In this document: positions 43,910 to 54,093 of the stretch, piece after piece
Position numbering within the stretch: the stretch's first letter is position 1
Layout of the letters: each line of letters opens with the position of its first letter
The notes under the pieces: generated by a model
What the model saw: the letters and a program-made list of their open reading frames with translations, nothing else
What the model was told of the DNA's origin: nothing
The model's database searches: none
Source of the DNA: Stenotrophomonas sp. WZN-1
Lineage (GTDB): Bacteria > Pseudomonadota > Gammaproteobacteria > Xanthomonadales > Xanthomonadaceae
Reading direction: 5' to 3'
NCBI RefSeq assembly: GCF_002192255.1
Contig: NZ_CP021768.1
Location: forward strand, 1,506,001-1,570,000
Length of the DNA stretch: 64,000 nt
Program-made: the position numbers and the translations under genes

Positions 43910-45162
43910 TCAGCGCCGTGTTTCGGACAAGTGAGGATGGCGCCCCAATGCCCACGCCAGTGCCACATGCACCGGCAGCAGCAGCACGATCCACTGCACG
44001 TTGTACTGCGCCTGCAGGCTCAGCCAGTGTAGTACCAGCGCGGCCACGGCCTGTACCGCCAGCAGCCACAGCACGACTCTGAACATGCGGCCCGGCACGC
44101 GCCGGCGCAGCAGCGAGATGGCGCCCGGCAGCAGCAGCACGGCCAGCGGCGAAAGCAGCAGCAGGTTGCGGTTGGCCCACGCAGCGTAGTGGGTGCTGAA
44201 GCCCCACAGGAACACCAGTACGCCACCGAACAGGGCGCACAGCAGCCAGAACGGCAGGGCCAGCCCGGCCAGCAGGCGCGGCCGGCTGCGCAGCGCCAGC
44301 ATGCCGGCGGCGATCACCAGGCCACACAGCAGCCACGGCCACCAGCGGCGCGCGAACTCCTTCGGCTCCGGGTCGATGCGGTGCGGCAGCAGTTCCTGTT
44401 CGGTCTGCACCAGCGGCCGGCCGTCGCTGTTGCGCGCCTGGCGCAGCGCGTCGGCCAGGCGCATCGGTACGAAGGCTTCCTGCCAGCGCGACAGCGGCTG
44501 GTCGGCGAACGGTCCGAGGCCGACGTCGAAGCCCAGCCACATCCACGGTGCCGGCGAGGCCAGGCGCACCGACTCACTGCGGTAGGTATTGCCGCGCGAG
44601 CGCCCCGACAGCTGCGACTGCAGGCCACCATCCAGCGCCTTGTCCACCGTGTCGCGGACCATGGTGGCGCAGTTGGCGGTGTAGTAGTCGTAGTGGTAGC
44701 GTGCGTTTTCCGGCTTGGCCCGCTCGGCCAGGTCGGCGGCCAGCGCACGTGCCTGGTCCGGGCGCAGGTCCAGCCACTGCACGCTGGCGCCACGGCCGGT
44801 CTCGTCGTAGTACGACAAATCCTGCTGCAGCGGCAGCGCCACCAGGTAATACATCATGTCACCGCGCACGAAGCGGCTGATGAAATCGTCCTCGGACGGA
44901 TCGAAGTAGCCGAAGTTGTACGACGTCGCTTCGCCGCTGAGCGGATCGATCACGACGATGGCGTCGTGGCCGAAGCGTTCGAAGAACACCGTGCCCGGCT
45001 GCATGGTCACCACACCGATGCGCGGGGCGGGGGCCTCGGCGCTGGCGGCAGGCGCAGCAGGCGAGGGTGTGGCTGCCGCCGGCTGCGCGAAGGCGGCCAG
45101 CGGCAGGGCCATGGCCAGCACGCACAGTGCCAGCCACACCATGAGGATCAGGCCGCGGCGCT

Positions 45163-45166
<4 letters not shown>
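43910..45166 (-). CDS. DUF4105 membrane-anchored protein
   Basis: A 418-residue protein with a signal peptide (LALCVLAMALPLAAFA), a periplasmic DUF4105 domain (FFERFGHDAIVVIDPLSG, YDYYTANCATMVRDTVD) and four or five C-terminal membrane helices. The Cys in NCATMVRD and His in FGHDAIV sit as in NlpC/P60-like papain-fold enzymes, so a hydrolase acting on the envelope is plausible but unproven. Its start overlaps the corC stop (ATGA). Confidence 0.82.
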
Positions 45167-46044
<878 letters not shown>

Positions 46045-46108
46045 CTCTGGAAAAAAGGCACCCGGCAGGCCGGGCGTTGGCCCCAGTCTAGCAGGATGTG
46101 GCGGCCTG

Positions 46109-46690
46109 TCAGTGACCGTCGCTGCCGGGTCCGGTGATCGGCGGCGGCGCCAGTTCAGGCCGGGCGGGCGCTTCTTCCTCGGGCAGGTCCAGGCTGTAGG
46201 TGCAGCCGGCCAGGGTCTTGCCGGGGTGGGAGGCGACGGTGGAGACGCTGAGGATGATGGACTCGATCTGGGCCTCGCCGCTTTTCGGGTCGGTCACGTC
46301 GCGGCTGACCAGCTCGCGGCCGGCCATGAACTTGCCATCCTGGTCGTAGCCCGTCTCCAGCCCCAGCCGCTTGGCCAGCGGCCGCGGGTCGGCCTGGTCG
46401 AGGATCGCCATGACGCTGGACCCGGCCACGGCGACCCGTTCGGTGCGGGTGCCGAACACGCTGATCGGCTGGGCCAGCCGGTACTCGCTCATGAACTGGT
46501 TGCCCTGCGGCAGCGGCTGCAGGCCCTGGGCGACGGCCTTCAGCGGGTCGGCCAGCAGCGGCGCCAGGGCAGCGTGGTCGGCTACGCCCTGGCGGCATTC
46601 GATCAGGGCCGGCAGGTCAAGATTGGAGGCGAGGGCCGAAGGCACCGCAAAGGCAGACAGCAGGGGCAGGGCAATACGCAGCACGGGCAC
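46109..46690 (-). CDS. Hypothetical exported protein
   Basis: A 193-residue protein with a signal peptide (LRIALPLLSAFAVPSALAS) and a mature domain with two cysteines (LIECRQGV, LAGCTYSLDL) that could form a disulphide; the C-terminus is Pro-rich. I do not recognise a function. Starts are GTG 46690 or GTG 46684; neither has a strong ribosome binding site. It is on the same strand as corC, 64 bases upstream. Confidence 0.7.
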   Translation of the reverse strand: MPVLRIALPLLSAFAVPSALASNLDLPALIECRQGVADHAALAPLLADPLKAVAQGLQPLPQGNQFMSEYRLAQPISVFGTRTERVAVAGSSVMAILDQADPRPLAKRLGLETGYDQDGKFMAGRELVSRDVTDPKSGEAQIESIILSVSTVASHPGKTLAGCTYSLDLPEEEAPARPELAPPPITGPGSDGH

Positions 46691-46761
46691 AGGATCCGCA
46701 ACGGAAGGCAGGCCGGTGATCGTACCGGCCCCGGTCAGCCATCGCGAGCGCCTCCATGCAG

Positions 46762-47337
46762 TCAGCGGGATTGCAGGTGCGATCCCGCTGGGTGCCAGCG
46801 CAGCCTGACCGGGTAGCCCAGTTGCGCCTGCAGGTGGTCGCGCACGGCCGCTGCTGTTGCGCGTGCGCCTGCGGTATCCCGGAGTTCCAGCTCCAGTTCA
46901 CCGCTCATGACGTCCAGGCCATAGCCGATCAGCTCGGGCAGCTGTGGCACGAACCAGCCCTGCTGGGCATGAAGGCGATGCTGCATCTCGGCCTCCGTCA
47001 GCGCAGCGCCGGTGATGTAGCGCACGCCTTGCGGGCCATCCGCCCCTGGATGTGTCTCATCGGCCACGGGTGCTGGGCCAGTCAGTCGAACGACGACGTT
47101 CCAACCCGCCGCGTTGTCCACCCAGATTCCGGCGAGGCGTGCCGTGTGGCGCGATTTCAAGCGCTCCATCAATGCGTGCTGCTGCGCCTCGGCGACCGCC
47201 TGGCGCGCCGTCTGTTGGCTGACGTCAAAGAAGGCCCGCACCTCGGCGACTTTTGCGGCAATGTCGGTGGCGCTGTCGCTGGCCGGGAACGGCGATGGTC
47301 GCTCCCGGTCCGGGTCGATGCCGGCGGCGGTGGTCAT
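46762..47337 (-). CDS. Hypothetical protein between ybeY and corC
   Basis: A 191-residue protein from ATG 47337, otherwise unrecognised. It contains two long amphipathic helices (AAKVAEVRAFFDVSQQTARQAV onward) and strands such as LAGIWVDNAAGWNVVVRLTG and DVMSGELELELRD. The codons just before the ATG would read LLPALIAALLQ, a signal-peptide-like run, but no ATG, GTG or TTG opens that longer frame, so the true start is uncertain. It follows ybeY by 77 bases. Confidence 0.65.
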   Translation of the reverse strand: MTTAAGIDPDRERPSPFPASDSATDIAAKVAEVRAFFDVSQQTARQAVAEAQQHALMERLKSRHTARLAGIWVDNAAGWNVVVRLTGPAPVADETHPGADGPQGVRYITGAALTEAEMQHRLHAQQGWFVPQLPELIGYGLDVMSGELELELRDTAGARATAAAVRDHLQAQLGYPVRLRWHPAGSHLQSR

Positions 47338-47414
47338 CTGCAGAAGCGCAGCAATGAGTGCGGGCAGCAGCGCGATGGGGTCGTCCTCCGTGAAGAACCC
47401 GGTGTGCGTCGGCC

Positions 47415-47900
47415 TCAGCGCTCCCCGGCGTAGGGATCGGCGATGCCGAGCTCGGCCAGGATCTCGCGCTCCAGCTGTTCCATCGCGTCGGCTTCCTTGT
47501 CGTCCTCATGGTCCCAGCCGAGCAGGTGCAGCACGCCGTGCACGGTCAGGTGCGCGTAGTGCGCGTTGAGCGCCTTGCCCTGTTCGTCGGCCTCGCGGGC
47601 CACCACCGGTGCGCAGATCACCAGGTCGCCCAGCAGCGGGAACTTCACGCCCTTGGGCAGGCCTTCGGGCACTTCGGCCGGGAAGCTGAGCACGTTGGTG
47701 GCGTAGTCCTTGCCGCGGTAATGGCGGTTCAGCGACTGTCCTTCCTTGGCATCGACCACGCGGATGGCCAGGTCGGCCTCGCGGATGCGGCCTTTCAGCG
47801 CAGCGGCCACCCATTTGCGGAAACTCACCGCCGCCGGCAGGCCGGTGCGCGGCAGGGCATAACTGACGGCGACGTCCAGTCGCACGGGACCACGGGTCAT
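47415..47900 (-). CDS. ybeY: Endoribonuclease YbeY
   Basis: Zinc ribonuclease for rRNA 3'-end maturation and ribosome quality control, 161 residues. The diagnostic [11 protein letters not shown] (H-x3-H-x5-H) is present near the C-terminus. ATG 47900 overlaps the ybeZ stop (ATGA), the classic coupled pair. Confidence 0.97.
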   Translation of the reverse strand: MTRGPVRLDVAVSYALPRTGLPAAVSFRKWVAAALKGRIREADLAIRVVDAKEGQSLNRHYRGKDYATNVLSFPAEVPEGLPKGVKFPLLGDLVICAPVVAREADEQGKALNAHYAHLTVHGVLHLLGWDHEDDKEADAMEQLEREILAELGIADPYAGER

Positions 47901-48883
47901 GGAGTTGCTCCAGGTTGGATCTGATGCAGGTCGCGGCGGTCGTAGGCGCTGACGATGCGAGCTACCAGCGGATGGCGCACCACGTCGCGGGATTCGAAGA
48001 AGGTGAAGCTGACGCCCTCGACCTCGCGCAGCACGTCGATGGCATCGCGCAGGCCGGACTTCACGTGCTTGGGCAGGTCGGTCTGGGTCAGGTCACCGGT
48101 GACCACGGCGGTGGAGCCGTAGCCGAGGCGGGTCAGGAACATCTTCATCTGCTCGATGGTGGTGTTCTGTGCTTCGTCCAGGATCACGAAGGCATCGTTG
48201 AGCGTGCGGCCACGCATATAGGCCAGCGGCGCGATTTCGATGACGTTCTTTTCCAGCAGCTTGACCACCTTCTCCACGCCCATCATCTCGTACAGGGCGT
48301 CGTACAGCGGTCGCAGGTAGGGGTCGACCTTCTGGCTCAGGTCGCCGGGCAGGAAGCCCAGCTTCTCGCCGGCTTCCACCGCCGGGCGCACCAGGATCAG
48401 GCGCTGCACCCGCGATTCGTTCAACGCTTCGACCGCGCTGGCCACGGCCAGGAAGGTCTTGCCGGTACCGGCCGGGCCGATGCCGAAGTTGATGTCATGG
48501 GTGGCGATCTGGTGCAGGTAGCGGCCCTGGTTGACACCGCGGCCACGTACCGTGCCGCGCTTGACCTTGATCGCCACGTCCTGCGCTTCGTAGGAGCGCT
48601 CGGCGATCTGCTCGACGTTGGCCTGCGCCAGGCGCAGGTGGATGGCGTGGTTGTCGAAGACGGTCTCGCCGGCCTCGGCGTACAGCGCTTCAACCAGCTT
48701 CTGCGCTTCCACTATCGCCTCGCTGGGGCCGCTGATGCGGAACACGAAGCCACGGTTGGCGATCTCCACGCCGAGCTTCAGCTCGATCTGGCGCAGGTGG
48801 CCATCGAAGGGGCCGCACAGGTTGGCCAGCCGCTCGTTGTCTTCCGGCGACAGGGTGAAGTCTCGGTGATCGATGCTTTTCAT
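47897..48883 (-). CDS. ybeZ: PhoH-like ATPase YbeZ
   Basis: PhoH-family ATPase thought to work with YbeY in RNA metabolism, 328 residues. The N-terminal part resembles a KH-like RNA-binding region ([16 protein letters not shown]), Walker A is GPAGTGKT and Walker [13 protein letters not shown] 48883 ([11 protein letters not shown]) is chosen at the conserved family start; longer frames run into repeat DNA. Its upstream region contains the twin repeats described separately. Confidence 0.94.
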   Translation of the reverse strand: MKSIDHRDFTLSPEDNERLANLCGPFDGHLRQIELKLGVEIANRGFVFRISGPSEAIVEAQKLVEALYAEAGETVFDNHAIHLRLAQANVEQIAERSYEAQDVAIKVKRGTVRGRGVNQGRYLHQIATHDINFGIGPAGTGKTFLAVASAVEALNESRVQRLILVRPAVEAGEKLGFLPGDLSQKVDPYLRPLYDALYEMMGVEKVVKLLEKNVIEIAPLAYMRGRTLNDAFVILDEAQNTTIEQMKMFLTRLGYGSTAVVTGDLTQTDLPKHVKSGLRDAIDVLREVEGVSFTFFESRDVVRHPLVARIVSAYDRRDLHQIQPGATP

Positions 48884-48981
48884 TGCTCGGGGTGGGGCGG
48901 AAGCCTTCCACCGCAGTGTATTCAGGGAGGACAAGGGTAGCGCGCGCACGGGGCGCACGGCCAGCAGGAGGGCAATACAGC

Positions 48982-49087
48982 GTTTTCCACACCCGGTGTG
49001 GACGGGACCTGAGGAAACCTGTGGATAGACCTCTGCAGTGCTTGTGCCACAAGCCTCATGAGAAGGTGGTGAAAAAATCGTCACGGC
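48982..49087 (+). repeat. Repeat unit A of a ~105-bp direct repeat pair
   Basis: Begins GTTTTCCACACCCGGTGTGG. Contains TTTTCCACA (48983-48991), the palindrome TCCACACC-C-GGTGTGGA (48986-49002), TGTGGATAG (49020-49028), the hairpin GCTTG-TGCCA-CAAGC (about 49040-49054), and ends GGTGGTGAAAAAATCGTCA. TTTTCCACA and the complement of TGTGGATAG each match the DnaA box TTATCCACA at 8 of 9 positions. Confidence 0.75.
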
Positions 49088-49224
49088 CGCAAGGGCCCCC
49101 GCATCAACAGGACGGGCGCGTCATGAAGAGGGCACATCGCAGCGCTTCGCCATGCACTCCGGGATTCATCGTGATGACAGCGCATGTTCCGCTGCCAGGC
49201 GAGCAACGGGACCGCGTCCTGCCG

Positions 49225-49328
49225 GTTTTCCACACCCGCTGTGGAATGATGCTGAATCAACCTGTGGATAGGTGGTTCAGACCCTTGTCGCAAGGGCTTC
49301 GCCACGCCGTGGTGAAAAAACCGTCAGG
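49225..49328 (+). repeat. Repeat unit B of a ~105-bp direct repeat pair
   Basis: Begins GTTTTCCACACCCGCTGTGG. Same order as unit A: TTTTCCACA (49226-49234), TCCACA-CCCGC-TGTGGA (49229-49245), AACCTGTGGATAG (49259-49271), hairpin CCCTTG-TCG-CAAGGG (about 49281-49295), and the end CGTGGTGAAAAAACCGTCA. The hairpin bases differ from unit A yet still pair. The spacer 49088-49224 has no recognisable gene. Confidence 0.75.
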
Positions 49329-49395
49329 GCTGATCGGGATCATTGTGGGTGCACGGGGCACATGGCACCGTAGCGCCGTCGCGGGAGGGGCTGGC

Positions 49396-50352
49396 ATGGA
49401 TATGGGCAACGGCATGCGTCTAATTGGGCTGGTAGGCATCGGCCTGCTGGCAGGGTGTGGGCAGGCGCCGCCTGCAGCACTCGGCACGCTGGAGTGGGAC
49501 CGGATCACGGTGCCGGCACCGGCGGCCGAAGTGATCGCCACCATGGACGTGCGCGAGGGCCAGCAGGTCAAGGCCGGGGCGGTGCTGATGCAGCTCGACC
49601 CCGCCCGCGGCGACGCTCAGTTCGCCGCAGCGCAGGCCGACACGGTACGCGCGCAGGCCCAGCTGGAAGAACTGAAGATCGGCCCGCGCCAGGAACAGAT
49701 TGCACAGGCCCAGGCGCAGCTGGCCGCGTTGCGCGCGCAGTCCGCCGAAGCCAGTGCCTACTACCGCCGGGTGCAGCCGCTGGCACGGCAGCGCCTGATC
49801 GCCGCCGCCGAGCTGGACCGTGCACGGGCGGCTGCCGGCAATGCCGAGGCCAGCGTGCGTGCCGCCGAGCAGGCCTGGCTGGAACTGGTGCACGGCAGCC
49901 GCGCGCAGGACATCGCCCAGGGCCAGGCGGCCGCCGACGCCGCACAGGCGCAGCAGGTGGTGCAGGGCGTCAACCTGCAGAAGCTGCAGCTGCGCGCACC
50001 TCGCGATGGCGTGGTCGATGCCTTGCCCTACCGGCAGGGTGACCAGGCACCGATCGGGGCGCCGCTGGCCGTGATGCTGGTCGGAGAACGCCCCTACGCG
50101 CGCATCTACCTGCCGCAGCCGCTGCGCTTGAAGGTCAAGGTCGGGCAGGCCGCGCAGATACAGCTGGAAGGCGGCAGCACCGTGCTGAAAGGGCACGTGC
50201 GCGCGATCCGCAGCGAGCCTTCGTTCACGCCGTACTACGCGTTGACCGGCGATGACGTCGAACGGCTGAGCTATCTGGCCGAGGTCGAAGTGGACGCGGC
50301 CGCCGACATGCAGACGCTTCCGGCCGGGCTGCCGGTGCAGGTGCGCTTCTGA
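49396..50352 (+). CDS. HlyD/YbhG-type periplasmic adaptor lipoprotein
   Basis: Adaptor linking the inner-membrane exporter to the periplasm or an outer-membrane channel, 318 residues. Lipobox LLAGC follows a short hydrophobic run; then half-lipoyl/barrel segments (EVIATMDVREGQQVKAGAVLMQLDP), an Ala/Gln-rich alpha hairpin of about 110 residues, and the second lipoyl part (LQLRAPRDGVVDALPYRQGDQ). GGAGGGG before ATG 49396 supports this start. It lies in operon with the ABC ATPase and permease; the substrate is unknown. Confidence 0.88.
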   Translation: MDMGNGMRLIGLVGIGLLAGCGQAPPAALGTLEWDRITVPAPAAEVIATMDVREGQQVKAGAVLMQLDPARGDAQFAAAQADTVRAQAQLEELKIGPRQEQIAQAQAQLAALRAQSAEASAYYRRVQPLARQRLIAAAELDRARAAAGNAEASVRAAEQAWLELVHGSRAQDIAQGQAAADAAQAQQVVQGVNLQKLQLRAPRDGVVDALPYRQGDQAPIGAPLAVMLVGERPYARIYLPQPLRLKVKVGQAAQIQLEGGSTVLKGHVRAIRSEPSFTPYYALTGDDVERLSYLAEVEVDAAADMQTLPAGLPVQVRF

Positions 50353-51296
50353 ATACCGGCGAGGACATCGCGGTCCACGCACGCGGGCTGACGCGTCGCT
50401 TCGGCGATCTTCTGGCCGTGGACAACGTCGACCTGACCGTGCCGCGCGGGCAGGTGTACGGCTTCCTTGGCCCGAACGGGTCCGGCAAGTCGACCACCAT
50501 CCGCATGCTGTGCGGCCTGCTGGAACCCAGCGCGGGGCAGATCGAGGTGCTGGGCCTGGCCGTGCCCGAGCAGGCAGAGGCGCTGCGCCGGCGCATCGGC
50601 TACATGACCCAGCGCTTCTCGTTGTATGAAGATCTGTCGGTGCGCGAGAACCTGGAATTCCTCGCCGCCATCCAGGACCTGCCGCGCGCGCAGGCCCGGC
50701 AGCGGATCGAAGCGCTGCTGCAGCAGTACCGCCTGCAGGACCGGCAGCCGCAGTTGGCCGGCACCCTCAGCGGTGGGCAGAAGCAGCGCCTGGCGCTGGC
50801 CGGTGCGGTGATACATGGGCCGGAACTGCTGTTCCTGGATGAACCGACCAGCGCGGTCGATCCCGAATCGCGCCGCGATTTCTGGGAGGCCCTGTTCGAG
50901 CTGGCCGATGCGGGCACCACGGTGCTGGTGTCGACCCACTACATGGACGAAGCCGAGCGCTGCCATCGGCTGGCGATTCTCGATCGTGGCGCACTGGTGG
51001 CCGACGGCACGCCGGACGAGCTGTGTGCACAGCTGCAAGGCCGCACGTTGCAGGTGACATCGTCGCAGCCGCGCCAGGCCAGCCGCGCGCTGGCCGCATT
51101 GCCTGGCGTGCTGAGCGTGGCGCAGATCGGCACCCAGCTGCGCGTGCTGTGCAGCGAGGGGGCTGCCGACACGCCGGCATTGCGGCAGGCGCTGGCCAGT
51201 GCCGATCCGCAGGCCCGCATCGACGCTGTGGCCCCGAACCTGGAAGACGTATTCGTGGCCGCGACCCGCGGACGGGGCCGGGAGCCGGCGGCATGA
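50349..51296 (+). CDS. ABC transporter ATPase (YbhF/CcmA type), probable CTG start
   Basis: Drives the exporter. Walker A GPNGSGKST, Q-loop MTQRFSLYEDLSVREN, signature LSGGQKQRLALAG, Walker B LLFLDEPTSAVDPES and H-loop STHYMDEAERC are all present. The family's first beta-strand (EDIAVHARGLTRRFGDLLAV) is encoded only if translation begins upstream of GTG 50418, and the only plausible codon is CTG 50349, which overlaps the HlyD stop as CTGA. Starting at GTG 50418 would delete that strand. Length is then 315 residues. Confidence 0.85.
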   Translation: MNTGEDIAVHARGLTRRFGDLLAVDNVDLTVPRGQVYGFLGPNGSGKSTTIRMLCGLLEPSAGQIEVLGLAVPEQAEALRRRIGYMTQRFSLYEDLSVRENLEFLAAIQDLPRAQARQRIEALLQQYRLQDRQPQLAGTLSGGQKQRLALAGAVIHGPELLFLDEPTSAVDPESRRDFWEALFELADAGTTVLVSTHYMDEAERCHRLAILDRGALVADGTPDELCAQLQGRTLQVTSSQPRQASRALAALPGVLSVAQIGTQLRVLCSEGAADTPALRQALASADPQARIDAVAPNLEDVFVAATRGRGREPAA

Positions 51297-52405
51297 ACCT
51301 GCGCCGGCTGTGGGCGATCATGCTCAAGGAGCTGCGCCAACTGCGCCGCGACCGCATCACGCTGGCGATGATCGTCGGCATTCCGGTGATGCAGCTGCTG
51401 CTGTTCGGCTATGCGATCAATCTCAACCTGCGCCATCTCGATGCGGGTGTCGCCGACCAGGCCAACAGTGCGGCGTCACGTGCGCTGGTGCAGGACATGG
51501 TGGCCACCGGCGTGATCACGCCGCGCAGCGAGGCCTACACGCCGGACCAGTTGATGCAGGCGCTGCGCCGTGGCGAGATCAGTGTCGGCATCGTGGTGCC
51601 GGCCGACTTCGAGCGTCGCCGCTTCGACGGTCGCGAGGCGGTGCAGGTGCTGGTAGATGGCAGCGATACCGTGGTGCAGAGCGCGGCGATCCAGCTGGCG
51701 CAGGTGCCGCTGGATACGCGTCCGACCGGCAACACGCGTCCGCTACGCGAAGGCAGCATCGCCAGTGGTCCGGTCAGCGTGATCAGCTTCTACAACCCGC
51801 AACGGCGCTCGGCGGTGAACATCGTGCCGGGCCTGATCGGGGTGATCCTGACCATGACCCTGGTGATGTTCACAGCGGTAGCGGTGGTGCGCGAACGCGA
51901 GCGCGGCAACATGGAGCTGCTGATCGCCACACCGGTCTCGCGCAGCGAACTGATGGTCGGCAAGGTGCTGCCCTATGCGGCCATCGGTCTGCTGCAGACC
52001 ACGCTGGTACTGGTGCTGGGCACCTGGCTGTTCCAGGTGCCGATCCGCGGCTGCCTGCTCGATATCTACCTGGCCGCGGTACTGCTGGTGCTGGCCAACC
52101 TGGCGCTGGGCCTGCTGATCTCCACGCGCGCGCGCTCGCAGTTCCAGGCGATGCAGATGACGCTGTTCCTGTTCCTGCCGTCGATCCTGCTGTCGGGTTT
52201 CATGTTCCCGTTCGCTGGCATGCCGAGGCCGGTGCAGTGGCTGGCCGAGGTGCTGCCGCTGACCCACTTCCTGCGCCTGGTGCGCGGCACCATGCTGCGC
52301 GGCGCCTCGCTGTGGGAGCTGTGGCACGACGCACTGGCACTGCTGGCCTTCATCGTGGTGATGATGACCCTGGCCATCCTGCGTTTCCGCAAACGCCTGG
52401 ATTAG
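51293..52405 (+). CDS. ABC-2 type exporter permease (YbhR/YbhS-like)
   Basis: A 370-residue permease: one N-terminal helix (ITLAMIVGIPVMQLLLFGYAI), a large periplasmic domain (about residues 45-170), then five C-terminal helices, as in ABC-2 drug or lipid exporters. Phe/Pro-rich FLFLPSILLSGFMFPFAGMP is the usual ABC-2 signature. ATG 51293 overlaps the ATPase stop. Only one permease gene is present, so it would form a homodimer. Confidence 0.9.
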   Translation: MNLRRLWAIMLKELRQLRRDRITLAMIVGIPVMQLLLFGYAINLNLRHLDAGVADQANSAASRALVQDMVATGVITPRSEAYTPDQLMQALRRGEISVGIVVPADFERRRFDGREAVQVLVDGSDTVVQSAAIQLAQVPLDTRPTGNTRPLREGSIASGPVSVISFYNPQRRSAVNIVPGLIGVILTMTLVMFTAVAVVRERERGNMELLIATPVSRSELMVGKVLPYAAIGLLQTTLVLVLGTWLFQVPIRGCLLDIYLAAVLLVLANLALGLLISTRARSQFQAMQMTLFLFLPSILLSGFMFPFAGMPRPVQWLAEVLPLTHFLRLVRGTMLRGASLWELWHDALALLAFIVVMMTLAILRFRKRLD

Positions 52406-52408
52406 GGA

Positions 52409-52508
52409 ATGCCGACCAATGGTCGGCATCCACAACTACCGCGGTGGGTGCCGACCGATGGCCGGCACATCTCTCTCCCCTGGTGGGTGCCGGCCGCTGG
52501 CCGGCACG
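52409..52508 (+). repeat. Three GTGGGTGCCGACC-type stem-loops in series
   Basis: GCCGACC-AAT-GGTCGGC (52411-52427), GTGGGTGCCGACCGATGGCC (from 52444) and GTGGGTGCCGGCCGCTGGCC (from 52483) are three related stem-loops between the permease and the convergent miaB. Confidence 0.75.
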
Positions 52509-52510
52509 CC

Positions 52511-53929
52511 TTATTCCGCCACCACGCGCGCGCGCAGCGAATTGGTCAGCGCTTCGGTGATCACCACGTCCACGAACTGGCCGATCAACCGCGCCGGCGC
52601 CGGGAAGTTCACCGAACGCATGTTCTCGGTCTTGCCGGTCAGCTCGTTCGGGTTCTTGCGCGAGGGGCCTTCCACCAGCACGGTCTGCACGGTGCCGATC
52701 ATCTTCTCGGAAATGCCGGCGGCATGCGCATTGATGCGCTCCTGCAGGCGCGACAGGCGCGCGTGCTTCTCGGCATCGCTGATCGTGTCCTCCAGGTCCG
52801 CAGCCGGCGTACCCGGGCGACGCGAATAGATGAAGGAGAAGCTGTGGTCGAAGCCGATGTCCTCGATCAGCTTCATGGTCTTCTCGAAATCGGCATCGGT
52901 CTCGCCGGGGAAGCCGACGATGAAGTCCGAGCTGATCGAGATGTCCGGGCGCACCGCGCGCAGCTTGCGGATCTTCGACTTGAATTCCAGCGCGGTGTAA
53001 CCGCGCTTCATCGCCGACAGCACGCGGTCGCTGCCAGCCTGTACCGGCAGGTGCAGGAAGTTGGCCAGCTGCGGCACGTCGCGGAACGCGTCGATCAGCG
53101 AATCGCTGAACTCCAGCGGATGCGAGGTGGTGAAGCGGATGCGGCCGACGCCATCGATCTCGGCGATGGTGCGGATCAGCAGGCCGAGGTCGGCGAATTC
53201 GCCATCCCCATAGGGTCCACGGTAGGCGTTGACGTTCTGGCCGAGCAGGTTGATCTCGCGCACGCCCTGCGCGGCCAACTGCGCCACTTCCACCACCACG
53301 TCCTCGAACGGGCGGCTGACTTCGGTGCCGCGGGTGTAGGGCACCACGCAGAACGAGCAGTACTTGGAACAGCCTTCCATGATCGACACGAACGCCGAAG
53401 CGCCTTCGGCACGCGGCTCGGGCAGGCGGTCGAACTTCTCGATCTCGGGGAAGCTGATGTCCACCTGCGGCCGCTTCTGCTCGCGACGTGCACGGATCAG
53501 CTCCGGCAGACGGTGCAGGGTCTGTGGGCCGAACACCAGGTCGACGAACGGCGCGCGCTTGATGATCGCTTCGCCTTCCTGCGACGCGACGCAGCCGCCC
53601 ACCCCGATGATGACCTCGCGGCCCTTGTTCTTCAGGCCCTTCCACACGCCGAGCTGGCTGAACACCTTCTCCTGCGCCTTCTCGCGGATGGAGCAGGTGT
53701 TGACCAGGATGACGTCGGCGTCTTCCGGGCTGTCGGTCAGTTCCAGGCCATCGCTGGCGGCAAGCACGTCGGCCATCTTGGCCGAGTCGTACTCGTTCAT
53801 CTGGCAACCGTGGGTCTTGATGTACAGCTTGCCTTTCACCTGGTCGGGCTTGCGCGGACCAGCGGGCAGGGCAACGAGCGGGGTACCGCCCGGCGTGGCG
53901 GGCGGAAAGACGTCTGGCGTCCCGGTCAT
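52511..53929 (-). CDS. miaB: tRNA-2-methylthio-N6-isopentenyladenosine synthase MiaB
   Basis: Radical-SAM methylthiotransferase acting on i6A37 of tRNAs, 472 residues. The N-terminal UPF0004 cluster starts at [14 protein letters not shown]; the radical-SAM triad is [15 protein letters not shown]; a TRAM domain closes the protein ([20 protein letters not shown]). It is extended by about 35 residues at the N-terminus, rich in Pro. Convergent with the exporter operon. Confidence 0.96.
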   Translation of the reverse strand: MTGTPDVFPPATPGGTPLVALPAGPRKPDQVKGKLYIKTHGCQMNEYDSAKMADVLAASDGLELTDSPEDADVILVNTCSIREKAQEKVFSQLGVWKGLKNKGREVIIGVGGCVASQEGEAIIKRAPFVDLVFGPQTLHRLPELIRARREQKRPQVDISFPEIEKFDRLPEPRAEGASAFVSIMEGCSKYCSFCVVPYTRGTEVSRPFEDVVVEVAQLAAQGVREINLLGQNVNAYRGPYGDGEFADLGLLIRTIAEIDGVGRIRFTTSHPLEFSDSLIDAFRDVPQLANFLHLPVQAGSDRVLSAMKRGYTALEFKSKIRKLRAVRPDISISSDFIVGFPGETDADFEKTMKLIEDIGFDHSFSFIYSRRPGTPAADLEDTISDAEKHARLSRLQERINAHAAGISEKMIGTVQTVLVEGPSRKNPNELTGKTENMRSVNFPAPARLIGQFVDVVITEALTNSLRARVVAE

Positions 53930-53995
53930 GGCGCTTAATCCATTCGGGTGGCGGGAAAGCGGGCAATTCTACCCGCATCCCGCGCCCCCTGCCCG

Positions 53996-54018
53996 GTAGC
54001 GCCGGGCCATGCCCGGCG
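53996..54018 (+). repeat. Single SMAG (GTAG) element
   Basis: GTAG plus CGCCGGGCCATGCCCGGCG, an 8-bp stem with GTAG at one end, between miaB and the GST gene. Confidence 0.75.
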
Positions 54019-54093
54019 GAATGCCAATGGGGTCGGGCGGTGCGCTCGCGGGGCATGGCCCTCGCTTCCGGTATTCCGCGCCACCCGCCGCCA

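Noticed and set aside
48884..49395. Twin repeats as a CRISPR array
   Set aside because: Units are ~105 bp, diverged, only two, and contain palindromes rather than uniform spacers.
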